From contig DAHVCH010000007.1 in the NCBI GenBank assembly GCA_027314165.1, positions 1-64,000 on the forward strand: a stretch of 64,000 nucleotides of DNA, read 5' to 3'. The stretch comes from Thermoplasmata archaeon. Lineage in GTDB: Archaea; Thermoplasmatota; Thermoplasmata; Lutacidiplasmatales; UBA184. Shown one piece after another: positions 1 to 7,930 of this stretch. Numbering within the stretch: the first letter of the stretch is position 1; every line of letters begins with the position of its first letter. The notes under the pieces are model-generated. The model did no database searches, was not told where the DNA came from, and saw only the letters and a list, made by a program, of their open reading frames with translations. The translations under genes and the position numbers were made by a program.

Positions 1-155
1 CGTTTGACGTCGAGCTCCGGACGGGTGTAGGTCGCGAGCCAGGGCCCCAGGTGGACGTCGTACGAGTTGGTCCCAAGGCATTTCGGACGGAAGGGGCGGA
101 CGAGGATCGTCCCCTTGCGCATCTCTTCGCGGATCCGGCGGTCAGTGAGGATCAC
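1..155 (-). CDS. dcd: dCTP deaminase, N-terminal part (cut by window edge)
   Basis: Reading the minus strand from a GTG at 155 gives about 51 residues: a start-proximal ILTDRRIREEM helix, then GTNSYDVHLGP. This is the conserved N-terminus of dCTP deaminase, in which an N-S-Y-D-V-(R/H)-L stretch follows the first strand. The enzyme deaminates dCTP to dUTP for thymidylate synthesis and is cytosolic. The catalytic Glu and the rest of the trimer-forming fold lie outside the window. The GTG start was chosen because the conserved family N-terminus begins there, although the frame stays open upstream. A bifunctional dCTP deaminase/dUTPase is possible and cannot be separated on this fragment. Confidence 0.8.
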   Translation of the reverse strand, partial: MILTDRRIREEMRKGTILVRPFRPKCLGTNSYDVHLGPWLATYTRPELDVK

Positions 156-399
156 AGGGGCGCCTCGGGGGGCCCAAGGCCTCCTCCACTTAAGCTGCGT
201 GGCGGGAGCGACCGGCGGCATCGCCCTTCGCCCGCTGGGCCGCTCGTTCTGACAAGGGAGGGGAAGCTCTCCGGGCGAGTTCGCAGCGGGGAGGGGGGGG
301 CCGTTCGCCGCACGGTCGGATCGTGCGTCGTTCGCCCTCTGCGGGCGGCATTACCTTAATGTTCCTTGCCACGCTCCGCCATGCGAAGGACTATCCTAG
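156..399. other. Intergenic region between divergent dcd and the zinc-ribbon membrane protein
   Basis: No credible coding frame is seen in these 244 bases. The short frames on both strands are Arg/Pro/Gly-rich, as expected of chance frames in GC-rich DNA. A weak AT-rich spot, TTACCTTAAT at 351-360, could be the TATA element of the plus-strand gene at 400, leaving a leader of roughly 15 bases. Confidence 0.4.
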
Positions 400-1653
400 A
401 TGCAGGGTACGGCCGGTCCAAGCGGAGGACCTCCCGGTAGTAAGCCCGAGCAGCCCAAGCCGGGTGCGGGTGGCGAGAAGCCCGACGGCGACGAGAAGGA
501 AGGGCCGTACATCCACCTCTCGCGGCACGGCGCGGCCTGGTTGCTGGTCATCGGGTCGCTGATGATGTTCGTCTCCCTCGTCGCGCCCTGGTGGTCCTGG
601 AGCATGGAGTCCTCCTCCCAGAGCTCAGGTCTGTACTTCTTCATCTGGGGAGTCGCGTGCTTCGGGTACTCCTGCGCCGGGTACTCGGCCACCCCGCTCA
701 ACGCCCCGACGACGCCCCAGCTCCAGGCCGGGAGCTTCCTTTCCAACCTTGGCGTCCTCTACGGCACCGCAGCGGCGATGGCCGTCGTGGCGGCCATCTT
801 CGGGATCGTGGCCGCGGCGATCCTCTTCCGCGTGGCGCGTGGGTTCTCGACCTACCCCAAGGCCGTGGACCGGGCGGTCCTGCTCTCCTACCTGGCCGTC
901 ATGATCTCCCTCGCCACCCCGATCATGCTCGCGGTCGCGCAGACCTCCTCCTTCCGCGCGGACTTCGCCTTCCCCAACACCATGAGCCCGAACCCGGGCA
1001 CGTCGTTCTACGGAACGCTGAACGGAGGGGTCTGGCAGGGGACCTCGTTCACCGGCATGACCTGGGGACCCTCGTGGGGATGGTTCCTCTCGATCTTCGG
1101 CGGGATATTCTTCTTCTCCGGTGGGCTCGTCCCGCACCTGAGCCGCCACGAGGCGGTGACCCGTGTCGACCTCATCCGCCAGGGACTGCTCAAGATCCAT
1201 GCCCCTCTTCGGCGCGCGCTGGCCCCGCCCGTCCGTGCGCCGGGGCTCCCGGCCCCGATGGCCTATCCGGGTGCTCCCCGCGCATTGCCTCCTCCGGTCC
1301 AAGCAGGGTATCCCGCAGTCTACGGGTACCCCGGTTACCAATCTCTCGCCCCTGGCGTAGGCTGGGCCCGAGCGCCGCCCCCGATGGTGGGAGGGGCACG
1401 ACCCGTGGCAGGGATGCCCGCCCCTTACCGCCCGGCGGCGTTGCCCCCCCCGGCGGCCCGCCCGGCTCCGGTCGCTGCGCATCCGGTCCCGCTCCCCCGC
1501 CCCAACGCGCCGGGCTTCGCCGGTCGCGCGGCGGTGGCTCCCCGCCCCGCGGCGTCCGCGGCGCCCGCGGCCCCCAAGGTGTGCCCCAAGTGTCTCATCC
1601 AGGTCCCTCCGCCCGCGGCGCGGTGCACCAGCTGCGGCACCTGGCTAGGGTAG
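400..1653 (+). CDS. Four-helix membrane protein with Pro/Ala-rich tail and C-terminal zinc ribbon
   Basis: This 417-residue protein is not recognised as a named family. After a Pro/Gly/Glu-rich N-terminus there are four hydrophobic helices (about residues 45-70, 120-150, 160-185 and 230-250), with larger loops rich in Ser, Gly and aromatics. A stretch of about 110 residues dominated by Pro, Ala, Gly and Tyr follows. The last 25 residues carry CPKC and CTSC, a four-Cys zinc ribbon. The ribbon and linker probably lie in the cytosol. The same linker-plus-ribbon ending occurs in the S53 peptidase downstream and in the giant kelch protein at 37279. The ATG at 400 is the first start in frame. Function is unknown; a membrane scaffold is only a guess. 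Confidence 0.75.
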   Translation: MQGTAGPSGGPPGSKPEQPKPGAGGEKPDGDEKEGPYIHLSRHGAAWLLVIGSLMMFVSLVAPWWSWSMESSSQSSGLYFFIWGVACFGYSCAGYSATPLNAPTTPQLQAGSFLSNLGVLYGTAAAMAVVAAIFGIVAAAILFRVARGFSTYPKAVDRAVLLSYLAVMISLATPIMLAVAQTSSFRADFAFPNTMSPNPGTSFYGTLNGGVWQGTSFTGMTWGPSWGWFLSIFGGIFFFSGGLVPHLSRHEAVTRVDLIRQGLLKIHAPLRRALAPPVRAPGLPAPMAYPGAPRALPPPVQAGYPAVYGYPGYQSLAPGVGWARAPPPMVGGARPVAGMPAPYRPAALPPPAARPAPVAAHPVPLPRPNAPGFAGRAAVAPRPAASAAPAAPKVCPKCLIQVPPPAARCTSCGTWLG

Positions 1654-1675
1654 GATAGGGCGGGGACCGGGTCGG

Positions 1676-2581
1676 CTACCGACCGGGTGCGGTTACCGAA
1701 CCTGATCCGGCCGCGCGCTGGACCGCGACGGAGGCGTAGCCCACAACTTCGTCCATGGGCTCGGCGTCGCCGCTGTGCCCCTTCGCGAGCAGAAGGGCCT
1801 TCGCCGGGGTCCCTTCCAGCGCGCAGAGCAGCGCCGTCGTGGGTGCGATCCCGCACATCGAGATGTCCTCGCCCACCACCCGGTCGTAGAGCGCGCCGGG
1901 TTCCAGCCGGAGGAGCGGTTCCAAGGCGCGGGCGTCCAGCCGCTCTGCCTCCTTGGGGGGGAGATAGTGGGAGAGGTCGGTCGAGGCCAGGAGCAGGACA
2001 TCCCGGCCCTCCAGGACCTTCCGTAGGTGACGGCCGAGCTCCTGCAGCAGGTCGAAGTGGGTGAAGGTGACCTGCAGCGCGACCATGCGGAACGAACCCT
2101 CCGGGTAGATCGTCTGAAGGAAGGGAAGCTCCACCTCGATCGAGTGCTCCCGGAGATGGGCCTCTGGGTCCAGGTCGACCGGTCCTCCGTGCGACAGGGC
2201 ACGTACGAGCTCAAGGTCCACGGGAACCTCCCCGAGGGGGGTCCTCCAGTCCTCGTCCGAGACGGAAAAGAGGCTGCCCAGGCCGTGATGGTTCACCCCC
2301 AGGACCAGGACCGTCGACGGCACCGGCTCCTCCGCGAGGCGAGCGAAGAGGTGGGCGGCGATGGGCCCGGAGTACGGGTATCCGGCGTGGGGTGCGACGC
2401 CGGCGAGGATGCGCCGAGGCTCCTTCCCCGTGGCTCCCGGGCTTCTGCCCGGTATACGACCGGGGCCCCTCGGTCCGACGAAGCACTTCTCGATCTGGGC
2501 TCGGAGCGACCGCGCGTCCCGGGCGTAGAAGGCTCCCGCGACCGCAGGGAGTCGCACCCTGCGACGTGCTCCTGTCGCCAT
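1676..2581 (-). CDS. MEMO1 family protein (AmmeMemoRadiSam system protein B type)
   Basis: The 301-residue protein starts with LPAVAGAFYARD and continues with APHAGYPYSGPIAAHLF, GVNHHG, STDLSHY and a late CGIAPTTAL. These are the conserved His and Cys pocket segments of the MEMO family, related in fold to class III extradiol dioxygenases. Archaeal members are widespread and of unsettled function; metal-dependent redox roles have been proposed. Length is normal for the family. It follows the HIT gene on the same strand with 3 bases between stop and ATG, so the two are almost certainly co-transcribed. The radical SAM partner of the AmmeMemoRadiSam system is not in the window. Confidence 0.9.
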   Translation of the reverse strand: MATGARRRVRLPAVAGAFYARDARSLRAQIEKCFVGPRGPGRIPGRSPGATGKEPRRILAGVAPHAGYPYSGPIAAHLFARLAEEPVPSTVLVLGVNHHGLGSLFSVSDEDWRTPLGEVPVDLELVRALSHGGPVDLDPEAHLREHSIEVELPFLQTIYPEGSFRMVALQVTFTHFDLLQELGRHLRKVLEGRDVLLLASTDLSHYLPPKEAERLDARALEPLLRLEPGALYDRVVGEDISMCGIAPTTALLCALEGTPAKALLLAKGHSGDAEPMDEVVGYASVAVQRAAGSGSVTAPGR

Positions 2582-2584
2582 AGG

Positions 2585-3022
2585 TCACCCCGGAAGAGAG
2601 GCGTCGGTGGAGAGGAGGGCCGCCACCTCGGCCCCCTCCTGGTCGGTGATCCCCCGCCGGTGACGGGGGAAAGTGGGTTGGTCCTCGTACCGGGGGATCA
2701 CGTGGAAGTGAAGATGAAAGACGATCTGGCCCGCGAGCGCCCCCTGATTGATCCCGATGTTGTAGTGTCGGCTCATCTTCTCCACCCGCCGGCAGACCCG
2801 CGCGAGGGTGCTCATGAGGGGGGCGTACTGATCGGGTGGCAGGTCGGTCAGTCGGTCCACGTGGGCCTTGGGCACGACGAGGGTGTGGCCTCGGCTCAGC
2901 GGGAAGATGTCCAGGAACGCGAGGGTCTGCTCATCCTCGTGCACGATCCGGGCCGGGGCCTCGTGCCTGGCGATGGAGCAGAAGATGCAGGCGCCCTGCG
3001 GGAGATCCGAGGCGGGAGGCAT
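2585..3022 (-). CDS. HIT family nucleotide hydrolase/transferase
   Basis: The 145-residue protein has CIFCSIARHEAPARIVHED near the N-terminus, GHTLVVPKAHVDRLTDL in the middle and the histidine-triad motif HLHFHVIPRY near the C-terminus. Family members hydrolyse or transfer nucleotidyl groups on adenosine nucleotides through the middle His of the triad. The frame stays open further upstream, but the ATG at 3022 is preferred because the CxxC-containing HIT fold begins about 12 residues later, and the upstream extension overlaps the promoter and start of the divergent peptidase gene. It is the first gene of a two-gene unit with MEMO. The exact substrate cannot be told from sequence. Confidence 0.9.
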   Translation of the reverse strand: MPPASDLPQGACIFCSIARHEAPARIVHEDEQTLAFLDIFPLSRGHTLVVPKAHVDRLTDLPPDQYAPLMSTLARVCRRVEKMSRHYNIGINQGALAGQIVFHLHFHVIPRYEDQPTFPRHRRGITDQEGAEVAALLSTDASLPG

Positions 3023-3166
3023 CTTCGATCCGGAAGCGTGAACGCTGCAAAGGAAAGACGCTTTCCCCACGGACCGGCGAGCCCGGGTCAGGCGAACGTA
3101 CGGGCTGTCGGGCCCCGAGCGCAGGCTTATCACCGACTTGTCCGATTGCGTGAGTGGAGAGCTCAC

Positions 3167-5710
3167 GTGAACCCGTTCGCTCGCAAGTGGCCCAGATCGG
3201 TCCTACCGGCGCTGATCCTGATCGTTCTGCTGACGCCCGTCGGGGCCTCCCACGGAGCGGCCCCCCGGTCGAACGCCCTGGTCGGTCCGGTGGGGATCCT
3301 ACCCTCCGGGATCACCTTCGACTTCACCCACGCCCCAGCGGGGTCCTCGCTCCAGGGGGCCCTTCCCGGAGCCCAGCCGCTGACCTTCGAGGTCGGTCTC
3401 GCGCTTTCCGACCGCAGCGGCCTGCAGCAGCTCTTGGCCGAACAGGAGGATCCCTCTTCCGTACACTACCATCAGTTCCTGACGTCCGCCCAGTTCTCCG
3501 AGCGGTACGCTCCGAGCCCCGCCGAGGCAGCTCAGGTCCAGGGCTACTTCGTCGGCCACGGAGCCCAGAACGTCCAGCTGACCGGGGACCGGATGAGCAT
3601 GAACTTCGTCCTCCCTGCTCGGGACGTCCCCGCCACGTTCGGGACCACGCTCGCCACCTACCGGTCCTCGTCGGGGGACCAGGTGTTCTACGCCCCCACG
3701 CGCGCCCCGTCGCTGCCCCCTTCCATCGCCGCGGACCTGGTGCGGGTGGACGGACTGTCCAACGTGCACACCACCGGAGTGCAGACCTTCTACCACTCGC
3801 TGGGCTCGTTCTCGCTCCCGGGCGGATCCCCCGGCAGGGCCCAGTTCCGCTCCCCTGCGAGCTACGACACCACCACCGACGGTAGCCAGCTCTTCTGGGG
3901 GACCGACTACCCCGCCGTCTACGACGCGCAGTCGCTCATCAACGCGGGGGTGACCGGCAGCGGGTGGTCCGTGGCCACGATCCTCTGGTCGGGGTTCAAC
4001 GGCACCACCAGCACCAACCTCCCGCCCTGGGACCCCGGGGCGGTCAACCAGTACCTCTCCACGACGTTCCCGCCGGCCACCGCCATACCGACCATCACGG
4101 GAGAAGCGGTCCCCTTCGGAGGCAACACCGCCCCGCCCCCGGGAGCCTACACCCAGGGCGACGACACCGGAGGGATCGAGGAGACCTCGCTGGACCTGGA
4201 GATGGTCGCGAGCACCGCCCCCGGGGCCCACGTCTATTGCTTCTACCTGCCCGGGAACTTCCTCACGGGGAACCAGGCGACGTTCTCCTCGGCCTTCGAC
4301 CAGGCCCTGTCCTCCGCCCTGGCGTTCTCCTACGGGGGGAACGGGCTCGCGGCGATCTCGAACTCCTACGGGCTCTCCGACCAGAACGACAGCCTCTGGA
4401 ACAACCTGGAGGCCCAGGCCGCCGCACAAGGGGTGACCCTCCTGGTGTCCTCGGGTGACGCGGGGGACGCTCCTACGGCGAACTCGGGCCGCCCCCAGGG
4501 AGAGTGGCCGACGTGGCCCGCGACCGCGACGTTCCAGACGTACGGGGCCGTGGCGATCGGAGGAACCTCCCTCGTCGCGAACGGGGTCCCGTACTCGACG
4601 GGGTACAACCCCTCCTCGGGCCTGCTTCCCCCGATGGGTTACGACGCGAACCAGATCACGGGGGTCCAGAGCCAATCCATCTGGTACGAGAGCCTGCCCG
4701 GGGCGGGGAACACCGCGGGCAGCGAGGGGGGGATCAGTTCGGTCTACAACGAGCCCAAGTGGCAGGCGCAATCGGCCGCGCAGAGCGGCATCGAGTACGC
4801 GGCCCGGCAACAGCAGGTGAACTACGCCCGGGCGGTGCCGGACATCTCCTCCATCGGGAACCAGACCGTCATCTTCACGGACTCCACCGGAGGGATCCAG
4901 GGCGCCCTCGTCGCGGGGACCTCGATCGCCTGCCCGGTCTTCGCCGGCTTCGTCGTCCTGATCGACCAGCAGGACGGCAAGCAGGGCTTCCTTGACCCCC
5001 AGCTCTACTCGGTCGGAGGATACTTCGAGACGCAGGCCCCGACCAGCCCGCTCGACCCCTTCGAAGGCCAGTACGACGTCACGACCGGGCACAACTGGGT
5101 CTTCAACGCCTCCGTCGGATGGGACGCCGGGACCGGATGGGGAACTCCGGACGTCGCGCGCCTCGCCCAGGACCTCGTGAACCCCACCTACACGGGGTAC
5201 GTCTACAACCCGAACGCCGTCCCCGGTCAACCGGGTTCGCTACCTGCTCCGGCTCCCAGCGGGGTCCCCACGCTCTACATCATCGCCGCCGGGCTCCTCG
5301 TGATCCTCGTGGTGGTGGTGGTGGCGGTCGTGCTGGTGCGGCACAAGAGGGCCCCGGCGCCCGCCGCCGGCACCGCGGCTCCCCCAAGCATGGCGGTGCA
5401 GGCGCCCTACCCCTACGCGGCGGGCCCTCCCCACCACGCCCCCTACGGCTACGGCGGCGGGGGCTACGGCTATGCGGCGGCCCCCCCTCCCTCGTACCCA
5501 CCCCAGACCTACGCCTACGGGACACCCTACGGGGGCGGATACGGCGCCGCGCCCCCTCCGCAGGGCTACCCGACGCACGCCTACGCCACACCGGCCAACG
5601 CGGCCCACCAGCCGCCCCCCATGGTGGGGCCCGTGTACTACTGCAGGTACTGCCGGAACCCCCGACCGTACACCAACTCCGCCTGCCCGTCGTGCGGAGG
5701 CCCGCTCTAG
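3167..5710 (+). CDS. Membrane-anchored S53 (sedolisin/kumamolisin) peptidase with zinc-ribbon tail
   Basis: The 847-residue pre-pro-enzyme has a signal helix (residues 8-30) and a pro-kumamolisin activation domain (about 40-190). The S53 catalytic domain shows the E339-x-x-x-D343 pair in EETSLDLEM, the oxyanion Asp431 in SSGDAGD and the nucleophile Ser586 in GTSIACP. A late D-V...G-W-D-x-G-T-G-W-G-T-P-D segment matches the calcium site. These peptidases work outside the cell at acid pH. After the domain come a transmembrane helix (about 702-727), a Gly/Tyr/Pro-rich stretch and a four-Cys ribbon (CRYC...CPSC) at the extreme C-terminus, presumably cytosolic. The GTG at 3167 has GGAGAG 6 bases upstream. 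The anchor and ribbon are not part of the classical enzyme. Confidence 0.92.
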   Translation: MNPFARKWPRSVLPALILIVLLTPVGASHGAAPRSNALVGPVGILPSGITFDFTHAPAGSSLQGALPGAQPLTFEVGLALSDRSGLQQLLAEQEDPSSVHYHQFLTSAQFSERYAPSPAEAAQVQGYFVGHGAQNVQLTGDRMSMNFVLPARDVPATFGTTLATYRSSSGDQVFYAPTRAPSLPPSIAADLVRVDGLSNVHTTGVQTFYHSLGSFSLPGGSPGRAQFRSPASYDTTTDGSQLFWGTDYPAVYDAQSLINAGVTGSGWSVATILWSGFNGTTSTNLPPWDPGAVNQYLSTTFPPATAIPTITGEAVPFGGNTAPPPGAYTQGDDTGGIEETSLDLEMVASTAPGAHVYCFYLPGNFLTGNQATFSSAFDQALSSALAFSYGGNGLAAISNSYGLSDQNDSLWNNLEAQAAAQGVTLLVSSGDAGDAPTANSGRPQGEWPTWPATATFQTYGAVAIGGTSLVANGVPYSTGYNPSSGLLPPMGYDANQITGVQSQSIWYESLPGAGNTAGSEGGISSVYNEPKWQAQSAAQSGIEYAARQQQVNYARAVPDISSIGNQTVIFTDSTGGIQGALVAGTSIACPVFAGFVVLIDQQDGKQGFLDPQLYSVGGYFETQAPTSPLDPFEGQYDVTTGHNWVFNASVGWDAGTGWGTPDVARLAQDLVNPTYTGYVYNPNAVPGQPGSLPAPAPSGVPTLYIIAAGLLVILVVVVVAVVLVRHKRAPAPAAGTAAPPSMAVQAPYPYAAGPPHHAPYGYGGGGYGYAAAPPPSYPPQTYAYGTPYGGGYGAAPPPQGYPTHAYATPANAAHQPPPMVGPVYYCRYCRNPRPYTNSACPSCGGPL

Positions 5711-5818
5711 GGTGGGCGGGCCCCGACCGACCTTCCCCACCTGGCCACCGGGCAGGATATGACCGCCGAGAGCAGCCCCGGGGCAAGCCGTCCGGGCTAA
5801 CGGTCCCTCGGGACGACC

Positions 5819-6865
5819 CTACTCCGCCGGAAGCGGACGCTCGCCGTTCGTGCCGGGACCGTCCGCCGAGGTGGACGACGGGTCCGGCGGGAGCGACGGG
5901 GTCGCGCCGTCGACCGCGGGGTCCTCGGTGGGCGCCGGCGGGATCGCGCTGAGAGGAATGCCGAGCTTCTGGGCGAGGCGCTCACGGATCTTCTGCTTGT
6001 CGGTGGACTCCAGGCCGAAGTACTGCGCGAAGTAGGAGGTCGTCGTGAGCTCGAGGGTCGAGGCCTTCGGGACCGCGTGGATGAAGGAGAGGTCCTTGAG
6101 CGACTTCACCTCGGAGTAGGCGGCCTCACCCACCATCCGGGCAAGGACGCTCTGCCGGATGGGCTGATGGAAAGCGATCAGCGCGAGCACCCTCAGGCTG
6201 TGCCCGGGGATGTCCACGGGGGTCACGGTGTGCGCGACCGGGAGATACTCCTCGCGGACCTGGAGGGCCCAGGCGTCCCCCGCCTTCCGGACCTCGAGGG
6301 AGGTGTTCCGGTTGGCGTAGGCGCGCTGGAGCTTCCGGAGGGCGCGATGTACGGCGACGTGGTCGGCGCCGTCGCCGAGGCTGCCCACGAGGTCGTGGAC
6401 GCTCACCGGCTTGCTCGCGGCGAACAGCAAGGCCTCGACCCTCAAGGGGAGTTCCGGGGCGACGCCCTTGGGCCGGGCAGGACGGACCTCGGCAGCGGAA
6501 GGTCCTTCGAGGCCGTCCGCCTCACCCTCCTCATTCTCCTCACTCTCCGCGTCTGTCTTCTCTTCCGCGGGGTTTCCGGACACGGGATCGGTGTCCGGAC
6601 CCGCCCCCGTCGTGGTTTCGGGCCCCGTCGGGGCCCCGATACCGGGGAGGGGGGCGGGTTCGGTGGCCGCCAGGGGGGTGGCGACCTGAGTGGGCGGCGC
6701 GGCGGGGGTTGGGGCCTCGGGCGTGGTGGGGATCGACGGAGCGTCGGGCTCCGTCGTGGGGAGCTTGCTTCGGCGGGGGACGGGGGTAGGGTGACGGGCC
6801 GACCCTCTCGCTCCTTTCGAACGAGGGTGGGCTTTGGAGGGGGTGCTGGCTCTCTTCGCGGGCAT
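5819..6865 (-). CDS. scpB: Segregation and condensation protein B
   Basis: The 348-residue protein is longer than the usual 180-200. About 130 residues of Pro/Thr/Glu-rich, probably disordered sequence precede the folded part, which begins at LRVEALLFAASKPVSVHDL. That segment and the later IPGHSLRVLALIAFHQPI and GEAAYSEVKSLKDLSFI are the tandem winged-helix domains of ScpB. The protein is a kleisin-associated subunit that binds ScpA in the SMC condensin complex on DNA. Its ATG lies 4 bases after the scpA stop, and it is the last gene of smc-scpA-scpB. The acidic/Pro-rich N-terminal extension is unusual and may be a flexible tether. Confidence 0.9.
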   Translation of the reverse strand: MPAKRASTPSKAHPRSKGARGSARHPTPVPRRSKLPTTEPDAPSIPTTPEAPTPAAPPTQVATPLAATEPAPLPGIGAPTGPETTTGAGPDTDPVSGNPAEEKTDAESEENEEGEADGLEGPSAAEVRPARPKGVAPELPLRVEALLFAASKPVSVHDLVGSLGDGADHVAVHRALRKLQRAYANRNTSLEVRKAGDAWALQVREEYLPVAHTVTPVDIPGHSLRVLALIAFHQPIRQSVLARMVGEAAYSEVKSLKDLSFIHAVPKASTLELTTTSYFAQYFGLESTDKQKIRERLAQKLGIPLSAIPPAPTEDPAVDGATPSLPPDPSSTSADGPGTNGERPLPAE

Positions 6866-6869
6866 TCGA

Positions 6870-7892
6870 TCAGGCCTCCGGCGCGGCGGTCGCCGAGGTC
6901 ACCGCAAGGGACCGCCCGGTCTCGAGCGGCGGCGGGGCCTCGTCTCCGTTCGGCTGCCGTACCTCCGCCTCGCGCTCGATGAGGAAGCCCGCGACGCTGA
7001 GGTCGTCCTGGCGGAGGGAGAGGACCCGCTCCTTGGCCAGGAAGAGGAGGGTGAGGAAAAGGGAGACCACGCGCTCCCGGGAGGTGCCTCGCTCGAGCAG
7101 CGTCTCGAACCCGAACGGGACTCCGACCCCATGCTGGCAGACCCGCTCCCAGGTCTCGGCGAGGTCGTGCTCGGGGACGTCCCCGTGCGCGAGGACCTCG
7201 GGGGAGCTGCGCTGCCAGGCCCGAAGGCGCTCGCGCTCCACTTGGTTGACCTGGAAGAGGCGTGCGGCCTCCTCGGCCTCGTGGAAGGCGCTGGCCAGTT
7301 CGAGCAGGCTCACCGGCCGCGTCTCGGGATGACGCACCATCGCGTCGATCGGCATGTCCGCTCCGCGCAGGAGCGCCTCGGTCACGTCGATCTGCTCGGG
7401 GGAGGACATCTCGCCCAGGTACCCCTCGTCGACGCCACCGTCCGGCATCACGTCCTCGACGGCCGGGGGCAGGAGCTCGGACTCGCGCTGGGTGAGGACC
7501 TCCTGGGACTGGAGGAGGAGGATCCTCCACGCCATGTGGATGAGCCGCCCCGCGACGGCGAAGTCCACCGCGCCGTCCTGCTTCACGCGGTCCTTGTACA
7601 CCTCGACGAAGCGGGTCAGGTCGATGGACCACGGGTTGAACTGCTCGGAGAGCACCAGCTCGAAGAGGAGCGCCGTCGCCTTCTGGTAGGGGTCGTCGAT
7701 GACGACGTGGACCCCTTCCCGGAGCCCCCGGACGAGCTCGAGGTAGTGGTCGACGGTGTTGGCGGACTCGATCGACTCTCCGATGAGGGCCTTGTGGTAG
7801 AGCAGGTAGTCCAGGACCTGCTGGGCGGCCTCCCGGGAGACCTGCGGGGTGGCCAGGGCGAGATCATGCGCCTCCTGCGCGCTCATCGTCAT
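6870..7892 (-). CDS. scpA: Segregation and condensation protein A (kleisin)
   Basis: The 340-residue protein contains PYQKATALLFELVLSEQFNPWSIDLTRFVEVY near residues 65-100, the hallmark kleisin N-terminal helix region that contacts the SMC neck. RLIHMAWRILLLQSQEVL follows, and a winged-helix C-terminus near LFLTLLFLAKERVLSLRQDD caps the other SMC head. The middle is Glu/Pro-rich. It closes the SMC ring and recruits ScpB. It is slightly longer than typical members. The gene lies 38 bases after the smc stop and 4 bases before scpB, so the three form one transcription unit. The start MTMSAQEAHDL gives a choice of two ATGs; the first is used here. Confidence 0.9.
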   Translation of the reverse strand: MTMSAQEAHDLALATPQVSREAAQQVLDYLLYHKALIGESIESANTVDHYLELVRGLREGVHVVIDDPYQKATALLFELVLSEQFNPWSIDLTRFVEVYKDRVKQDGAVDFAVAGRLIHMAWRILLLQSQEVLTQRESELLPPAVEDVMPDGGVDEGYLGEMSSPEQIDVTEALLRGADMPIDAMVRHPETRPVSLLELASAFHEAEEAARLFQVNQVERERLRAWQRSSPEVLAHGDVPEHDLAETWERVCQHGVGVPFGFETLLERGTSRERVVSLFLTLLFLAKERVLSLRQDDLSVAGFLIEREAEVRQPNGDEAPPPLETGRSLAVTSATAAPEA

Positions 7893-7930
7893 GTTCTAGC
7901 TCCTTCGACCTTCTCCGACCCGGGACGCTC

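Noticed and set aside
2027-3166. Long N-terminal extension of the S53 peptidase frame
   Set aside because: The extension runs antisense to the MEMO and HIT genes and has shadow composition; a signal peptide and ribosome site fit a GTG at 3167.
3299-5230. 643-residue minus-strand open frame opposite the S53 peptidase
   Set aside because: Val/Arg/Gly/Asp-rich composition and no family motif, while the plus strand encodes a complete peptidase with all catalytic residues.
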